A DNA stretch of 64,000 nt from Drechmeria coniospora (Eukaryota; Ascomycota; Sordariomycetes; Hypocreales; Ophiocordycipitaceae), in NCBI RefSeq assembly GCF_001625195.1, contig NC_054390.1:3310027-3374026 (forward strand), given 5' to 3'. The position numbers were made by a program, and so were the translations under genes. Of the stretch, positions 56,609 to 64,000 are shown one piece after another (the stretch's first letter is position 1; every line of letters starts with the position of its first letter). Under the pieces are notes generated by a model. It saw only the letters and a list, made by a program, of their open reading frames with translations, did no database searches and had not been told where the DNA came from.

Positions 56609-57229
56609 AACTACCTACAGTACTTGCCAGCACACCTGCAAGCGCTCGCCGCCCATCAGCAGGACCGCCTCCCCACTCGACAGCAGCACGCACATGCGTG
56701 GCGGTGGAAGCTCCAAGGAGGAAGGGTGCAAGTCGTCTGCGCAGCGCCGTGCCGCGACGGCGTCCCGTACGGTACGCGGCACCTCGCCAGGCGCATCGCA
56801 GGCTCGCACGCTCCGTAGCGCAGAGCACCCGAGAGCGGTGCGGACGGTGGTGTGCGCGCGCAGGCACAGATGCGGCACGCACTCGGCTTGGTGCCCCCGC
56901 GCATCCTCGTCGGCCTGCCCTTTCTTGGCCGCAGATCCACCGGGCGGAAACGGCGAGGCCAGGGTTGGAAGCCAAGGCACAGTACACTTACTTGCTTAAT
57001 CATTAGTTGCACGGAGTGGTTGTAATTTATCATTACAGCGCGGAGCACTTGCACGAGGCTCGACGAGGTGCGCGCATGGCCCGACGGGCCTGGGTCCGTC
57101 TCCTCGTCCGACCGTTCCGACGCAGGCGAGCGGAGAGGGCCGGACGGAAACGGGAATGGGCACGGGAATGGGCATGGGCGTGGGAATGCATGCGCCCGAG
57201 ATGATGCTCGAGCAGACCCGCCGTGTGTG

Positions 57230-57285
57230 AGCGAGGACCGCGGAGACAACGGAGGACCGCGGAGACAATGGAGGACCGCAAGCGA
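57230..57285. repeat. 18-bp tandem repeat, about 2.5 copies
   Basis: Units of GGACCGCGGAGACAACGGA type, the last one partial. Confidence 0.8.
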
Positions 57286-57553
57286 CACGTAGGTAAAGTA
57301 AGCACAAGTGCAGACGGTAATACTGTAGGTGCTGTGCAACGCGCAGCATTGCCAGCGCATGGAAGACTTGCCGCGACGGGCGACGAGCAGCACTGTTTGC
57401 ACCAACAGTACGAGGACTTTGCACCGGTGCTGAGGCGAGCAAGTACTGTACGGTACTCGTTGGCGTGCTGGACCACGGAAAAGGTACGTACACCCACAAC
57501 AAGCCTGCAAGTGCCTGCACGTCTAGTACCTAGTAGCTACTAGGTTCGTACCT

Positions 57554-57601
57554 ACACCTTCCAGCACACCTTCCAGCACACCTTCCAGCACACCTTCCAG
57601 C
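57554..57601. repeat. 12-bp tandem repeat, four copies
   Basis: Four identical copies of ACACCTTCCAGC, followed by a partial unit. Confidence 0.95.
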
Positions 57602-59576
57602 ACACCTGCACCCTACTGCAAGCACGCATCGACACCGAAAGCGTCCCATTCGAGCCCACCGGGCCCAAGGCAAGCTTGCTTGGCGGCCGGGGGCTCGGGC
57701 TGGGCCCAACCCTACCCACGCCAGGGGAACACCACGACGCTGCGGGCGCAACCTGACGCCCCGTCGGATTTCGGCTGCCGGGCGACGCCTCTTCTCCGTC
57801 CACTCGACGTGACATGCGTGGACGATGGAATGCCCGTCGTGCCCGTCGACGGTTTTGAACGAGTGCCTGCCTGGAAGGGCGGAGAGGGCGGCGTCGGCCT
57901 CGGTCGCCGCGCAGGGGCACCTGCGGTACGTGCTCGAAGCAGGTGAACGATGGGCCTGCTTGGCGTGGGCGTAGGCCTACCAGGGCGAGCCAGTAATTGC
58001 AGCGCAACCCAACCCGTAAGCGGAATGACCATGCCAGCATTGGTGGCGGTTGTGGTCGATCAACACACTTGCAGGGAGTACGTACTGCAAGTGCTGTACT
58101 TGAGTACTGTGCAGTCAGTAAGTGCTGCAAGTACTCGCCGGACCGTACGGACAAGTATTACTTACTCTGCGCATCCACCTGCACAGCGCATTTGTGGACA
58201 AGCACGGAATACTCCGTCGCCGCCCCCACCCAAGGGAAGAAGGCGATCGTACTGGCAGCGCTGGCGACCCCGCCGAGAGGCAAGGGACCAGAATGGGACG
58301 GCGGCGATCTGCTGCCTCCACATGGTGCGACCATGAAACGTTGTATTTTTTTCCCTGCACAGCCGCACCGCGGGGCGCGCTCGACAATCGGACCCTCTCC
58401 CGTTGCCCTCGGACAGCATGCGCTCCGTGGGTGTGCGGCCTTGGCAATACGTACATGTAAGTACTTGCGGCAGGATCTTGAAAGTAAGCAGGTGCTGTAC
58501 TGTAGGTACAGTATGAAGCACTCCGCATACTGCAAGTACTTACTTGCCTGTAATTCGGTACTTGCAGCACCGCACAGCGCATGTATGACCATGCTGTACT
58601 AGCTTGCTTGCACAAGTGCACCCACCTACTGGTATGTGCGGGTTTGGGTTACACCCGAGGTAAGTACATGTTTGCACGCGAGCACTTGAGTCTACGGTAA
58701 TATTACAATACACATCGTACTTGTAAGCAGGCGCTTGTGCTGTTCGTAGGCGTAGTCGGCAATGCAATGCGGCACGAGGAGAGCCAACGACGTCATTCGC
58801 GCCGGCCTGCCGTGCTCGTGCCTGGACCCGGTTCGGCGGCACGCACACCCGACACCAGACACGCAGCGAGCGCAGGCCCAACCACGGCCAGCACCCACGC
58901 CCACTGCACACACAGGTGCCTGCGCCCGCCACGTCGAGCCCTAAGCGAGAGCACGGTTGGTGCTGACCGGCGTGCCTTGTTGCACGGCTAACCCCGATCA
59001 AGCAACGGATTGCTGCCGCGAGCAGCCCGCACCCGTCACCCTGCTTGGCCTCGCGTGGCCTTGTCCGTCCTGCTCCCGCCTCCCGCTAGCACCGGACGAC
59101 GTCGCCGACAATGCGCCCTCGTACGAGACGAGCTCAGGCGCATGAGCGAGAGCACCCGACCGGCATGACTTTCGGTGCGCGCGTGCGCCGTGCACCTAGG
59201 GCCGATGCGAGCACGCCTGCCGCCCGCCGCCCGCCGCCCGCCGCCAACCGCACGACGCTCGTCCTCGCAGGCGCCGTCCCCGAGGGAGGCAGCATCCACG
59301 GGTGAGTGCACGCGTCGCCGGCCAAGCGAGGCGCGAACCCGACGCCAAACTCCCCGCCCGGCTCGATGGGCCAAGGCCGACGAGGGAGGGAGACGTCCTC
59401 GAATGGCTCCGACGGAGCGTGCTGGGATGCCGGCGGCGGCCGCTGGTTAGACCGGACGGGCATCCTCGCGGCGAGGCCCACGCAAGCACGAGAGAAGGGA
59501 ACCGCGGCGCCCGGTGCGTGCACAAGCACTGCGTGCGCTGCGTGCACCGTCACAGAGAGCACCCTCTGGCCGTGGA

Positions 59577-59636
59577 GAGGGGTGGCAAAAATGCCGACTC
59601 ACTTTGTAGGGGTAGCGCCACCAAAGCTGAACCGTC
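59577..59636 (-). repeat. Dispersed ~60-bp repeat, copy B
   Basis: On the minus strand it reads GACGGTTCAGCTTTGGTGGC, the CCTACAA core, GTGAGTCGGCA and TTTTTGCCACCCCT, matching copy A almost base for base with mainly transition differences. Confidence 0.6.
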
Positions 59637-62600
59637 CCTTTTGTCCGGCGACCGCATCGGCGAGGTGCCCAGCCAGCCGGTATCCACAGCGGCCCTGTCG
59701 ACGAAGTGGCAGCTGGAGGGCCGAGAATGTTGGCTAACCCATCTAGGTAGTTCCGCCAACTCTCTGCACTCTGGTAGGCCCTTGCAGCGGGCGCCCAGCG
59801 CTCGCCCACCCCACCACGGCCGCCGCACTACAAAGGTACTGTAAGTACTTACTTGCGGTACTTGCACGCCGCGGTAATACTGCAAGCTCGTTGGCACTGG
59901 CCCCTACTGTAGGTACCGCACGGTCCTGCACGGCATCAAGTGTACTAGGTAGTATTACTTGGGTGCTGGCTGGACGGTACTGGCCATGGCGTTGGCTGTA
60001 CTGTGCAATGTTACTTTGGCGCCGTAATCACCGTGCTGTCCCTTGCCGTCGTCTCCGACGCACTCGGCAATGTCCATCCGCACGGCCAAGTCGGCGCCGG
60101 AACGACACCCTGCCGTCCTCTGCCGGCCGGTCAAGATCTAAGTAGGCCGGCACCGACCTCGCGGCAGCTGGTAGGGCTGCATCCTCGCCTTCGAGAACAA
60201 GCACCTGCCGCGACTCCACGCACCCTTGCCCCCGGCACGCGGCGATACGAGCGCCTGGTCTCTCCTCGTCCGCTACCTAGGTGCGCAGTCGCCGCCATCC
60301 ATGCCCCGGGCGATGGGCCAACCCAGTCCTTTCTCGGGTCTGCTCGACGAACCTCATCCACGACGAAAAGGGCAGCCGGGGCGGGGAGGTCGCAGGGGGA
60401 ACGGCGAGCCGCCAATGGATGGGGGCACGAGGTGGTGTCCCCGGCGACGATGCCGTCCGTTGTTTCCTTTGTCGCCATGCCGCAACGGCGACGCCGACAC
60501 CGTCACGTGCGGTCATGCGTGCGTTGGCGAGCCGGGAGGTGGCATAACGTCGCGAGGGCTGTGGCGCGTCCACGACGCCTTTGCTGTCGGACGGGGGCGG
60601 CGTTTCGACACGACTCCTTGGCTCGGGGGCAATGGGCTCGACGAATCGCGGTGGGGATTCGATGGCGAATGGCCAGCCGGGGGACGAACGAATCGACAAG
60701 CGTCGACCGATTCGCTCGTCCACTACTCGCATTGCAGCAAGTACGGGGTACTTGGGTGTGGTTGTACAGCGAGATGGATGTACAGCAAGTACGGAGTACA
60801 TGTCGCAGGCCTTACTGTACTTTGGCTTGCTGGTGACGCCTGGAGCCGCCCCGCCCACACCCGATCGAGCTGCGAGTCGCATCACGGTATTACCGAGCGG
60901 GTACTGCTCGAGCGCTCCCACACACACGTTAGCGTCGCCGGCCAAATAATACTCGCCATTCATCATCGCTCCGCAAGTACTTGCTGTTTACAGTGCTCAC
61001 GGGCGACGGGCGAATGCAGCGTATGACGTGCGCGCCAACAAAGTATTTGCCTTTTGCCGTGGCTGACGGCTGTGGCGGTACCGTCCGCCCTCGCCACGCC
61101 GGTCCTCCCACCAGCGATGAGAGATGGCCGCGGTGGGGAAAAGGGCAAGAGATGTTGCTCTTGGTCCGAACCGTTGGCGTGGGCGTACGGTGTAGGGAGT
61201 GCGCCTGCTCGCGTCGTCGTTCGCACGCCTCCTTGCTTGCAAGGTCTTGGTGTTCGGCCAATGGCTCTAGCGACCGCCGCCGCCGCCGAGCACGGGAAGG
61301 AAGGAACACCACAAGGAAGGAACGCGGCAAGGATGGAACACGGCTGGATAAGAAAGGTTCCTTTTGGGAGGGAATTCATGCATCGGCGTCCCTCCTTCCT
61401 GCTAGCTGCCTCGGAACCCGGTGGCGAGTCGCACGGTGAGCCCCGTTCTTCCCTGCACCGTCGTCGCGGTAGCGGTACGCCAGCGCGAGCTCCATCGTCG
61501 CCGGGAGGCCATGACGTGCCTACCGTGCGAGGCTGCGCGTCGTGCCTCGAGCCGGGAGCCATGACGACAACTTCCCGCCGCCCTGCCCGCGGCACGCGTC
61601 CAGTCGCGACGGGCGGTCCTCCATGGCGACGTCTCGCCGCCGCACGGCGCTCGGTGCAGCTGCTCTCTAGCCTGCGACGCCAACCACGGCGCACCGGATG
61701 GTGCGAATCATGCCGCGCCGTCACGCAAGCCGCACCGTCATGGCGTGCCACGATGCCGCCGTGCCACGATGCCGCCGTTCCACAATGCCCCCGCCTCCCG
61801 CCGCGCAGCCGTGAATGGCCGTCGCCGCCGTCGAGCTCGACCGAGGCCGAAAGGGCAAAGCGCGTCCCTTGGTCGACGTCGTCGCTAGCCTCTCGGCGCC
61901 CTTTGCTGCACCCGCTGCTGGGCTTGTGGGCTGCGGCCTCTGCTTTCGTTTGCCAACCCGCGGAGCCCGATCAGGGCCGACGCCGCGCCAACTGCCATTC
62001 CCTGCCCGCGCGAATCCATGCCCTCGCCCCTAGCTGCGCTTCCGCCCTCGTCGACGCTCCGACGAAGCCCCGACGAGACCTTGCTCGACCGACCGACCAA
62101 GGGATGCGGCCTAGCCTGATTGGTCATCGCCTGCGGCCTTCCAGCGGCGCCGCCATTTCTCCAATGGACCTTTTCGCGACGCACGCGGCCTGCTGCCCCC
62201 CGACAAGCCTACGGTAGCCGTGCTCCTCCCGCCGCGCAGCTGCCCCCCCCCGGCGAGCGCTGACGGCACCACCGCGACGCTGTGCTGTGCTCGTCTCGCC
62301 CTGTTCGGCGGCGGCAGGCAGCAGGTGCGCACTCGCCTGTGAAATTTGATTTCTGATTCAGCAGGGTCTGCCCGACGGACTAGCGACTTCCTTTCTTCCC
62401 TCCACCCACCCGATCGATCCATCCATGGTCGGTACATTGCTTGCTGCCGTCCGTCGTGCTGCGTGGCCGGCACATGAAGGATGATAGACCTGCACCCACC
62501 TACCAGCGCCGTCGGCGGTGCGCCTTCGGTGGTGCGCCGTGCGTGTAATTAGGCCTACTTTGGTGCATCGTGTACGCCAAGTAGGTGTGCTTCGCTTTGG

Positions 62601-64000
62601 CGACGACCGAGTGCGGACGGAGCGGGCTGGTGCCGTGGCATGGCGACCAGACGAGGCTCGCGCCCCTTCCCTTCCCTCTGGCTCTGGCGACGGCCACCAG
62701 CCACAAGTCGGTGGGAAATAGGCTCGTCGGGCGGCGATTGGTTTGCTATTTTTACAGCGTGCGCCAAGCACGTCGGCCTGTGCTCCGTACCGCAAGTGTC
62801 CTGGTGCACCGACAGTACAGCCATTACTTACTGCGACCAAGTACTGCTAGGTACGGAGGGTACACTGCATTGCTGTGCATGCAAGTGCGTAGGTACTTCA
62901 GTAATGCTAGTACCGTGCCGAGCACGCCCACGACTGCGAGCACCGTAACTTGCAAGGAACCCCGTACAGTGCGTCGACGTCTGCTGGGACCGCCTGTTGG
63001 TCTGCGGCCGGCCAGGTGCATGCAAGTACGTACCCCCATCTGCGGTGCAGGCACTCGTGCGTGTGCTCTGTGTGCATGTTCGAGTACAGTGTTATTCATC
63101 AAGCACGCTGTCCTTGCCGAGGTGCCAGCCCTGCCCGCCTCGTGACGCATGGGTCAGGGCCGTTGGAGACGGTGGGGATGTGGAGGGGATGCGCTGGTCT
63201 CGGGCGCCGACTCGGCCACTCGTGGCGGGGGTTGCGCTGCCTGCCAACGAGTGGTCGTCGTCGTCGTCGCGCAAGTACTGTACTTGCTTGCTGTACTCCG
63301 TACTGTACTTGCTTGCTGTACTCCGTACTCCGTACTTGCCCACGACTTGACTGGCCTTGCGCCGTGCTGCGGACGCCGCTGCATGACGGACTGCCCAGCT
63401 GTCTCGTACCGTCCCCGGCCTGTCCGTGGACAGCATGGAGCACGTGTGCGCCTAGTCGCGGGTAGCTTGAATGATTCAGGAAACGAACCATCGCCAGAGG
63501 ACCTTGACAGTTCGACAGGCCTGCATGAGCGGTGCCCTCGCCTGCTGCCATGCTTTGCGTGCCGGTTGCGTGGTCGTGCATTGCGTCGTTGCAGGTCAGG
63601 TGGTTTCACGAGGTGCGGAACCTCTCATGCCTACGGGTACTCCGTCCGCACCGGCCCATCAAACGCCGTACGAGGTGCGCCGTTTGTCGTCCACTGCGCC
63701 GTGCTGGCTGACCGTGTGCTCCTGTTCATGTGCGGTGCTGTGCTAGGCGTGCGCCATCGTCGGCGCGGCCGCCTCTGTCCGTCCCCTGCTCGGCACTCTG
63801 CACTGTGCGTCGTGCCACCGCAAGTTTGGCCAAGGCGCCCGCCAGAACCGCCGGACCGATCTGTCCGAGGCGCTTGGCGAGAGCCCAAAGCAGCCCTGCA
63901 CGGCGCACTTGCATGCTCGCGTAGGTACCTAGGTACTGTGAGTAGGCACCCGGTGGTGTCTAGGTACCCGCCTGTGCACATGGCTAGGTGTCGAGGTCCA

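Larger units (their letters stand above)
54131..64000. other. Gene-poor region, right half
   Basis: GC-rich sequence with many overlapping open frames but no recognised gene. Contents that can be named are the arrays and dispersed repeats listed separately, a GT run near 55675-55703, a GCCGCCC run near 59217-59240, and short GTAC clusters near 55925-56010, 58080-58160, 58490-58560, 59835-59880 and 63270-63335. No telomeric repeat array is seen at the right edge. Confidence 0.5.

Noticed and set aside
61054..62217. 387-codon plus-strand open frame in the right gene-poor region
   Set aside because: It opens with TTG, is rich in Arg, Pro, Ser and Ala as expected of random GC-rich DNA, overlaps long frames on the other strand and shows no motif.

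Overview
This window is nuclear DNA of a filamentous ascomycete, most likely one of the Hypocreales. The evidence is short introns of about 50-75 bp with GTRNGT donors and CTRAC-like branch sites, strongly C-ending codons, several protein families restricted to filamentous fungi (Pfa5-type DHHC transferase, DUF6590, fungal F-box protein, Ssh4/Ear1 with PPxY motifs), and a Tc1/mariner element ruined by point mutations of the RIP type. Intergenic DNA is saturated with short GTAC-rich motifs such as TACTCCGTAC and GTACTTGTAC. The order-level guess is inference. Genes were rebuilt by eye from splice signals, reading phase and remembered family motifs; no search was run.

Layout. 0.4-7.6 kb: a PQ-loop membrane protein with an 18-nt microexon, a 55-residue Cys-rich zinc-ribbon-like protein, palmitoyltransferase Pfa5 and an orphan protein. 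7.6-10 kb: GTAC-motif clusters. 10-14.1 kb: a seven-helix receptor-like protein with a tiny upstream ORF, an orphan protein, and a secreted protein with nine perfect six-residue repeats. 15.5-28 kb: an F-box protein, two small orphans, a 752-residue coiled-coil protein and a ten-exon DUF6590 protein. 28.5-30.1 kb: a complete but dead Tc1/mariner element. 31.2-31.6 kb: a hidden two-exon gene for a small secreted Arg/Trp/Cys-rich peptide. 33.8-41.7 kb: a conserved housekeeping block with proteasome chaperone POC4, carnosine N-methyltransferase (divergent from POC4), a short-chain dehydrogenase (convergent with it), and transportin KAP104. 44.2-46.1 kb: an Ssh4/Ear1-type Rsp5 adaptor with a His-rich tail. 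46-64 kb: about 18 kb in which I recognise no gene, only tandem repeats, GTAC clusters and two copies of a dispersed ~60-bp sequence.

The most interesting points are: (1) the peptide gene at 31.2-31.6 kb, whose acidic pro-segment and strongly basic six-cysteine mature part resemble an antimicrobial-type precursor; (2) the mariner element ends in TA-CGGAG, the ubiquitous intergenic motif is TA-CGGAG-TA, and one copy of a duplicated 38-bp repeat at 54.0 kb differs from its sister by insertion of exactly CGGAG plus a second TA, which suggests that the motif may be transposon excision scars; (3) the dispersed ~60-bp sequence at 0.2, 56.6 and 59.6 kb; (4) the secreted repeat protein at 13.5-14.1 kb.
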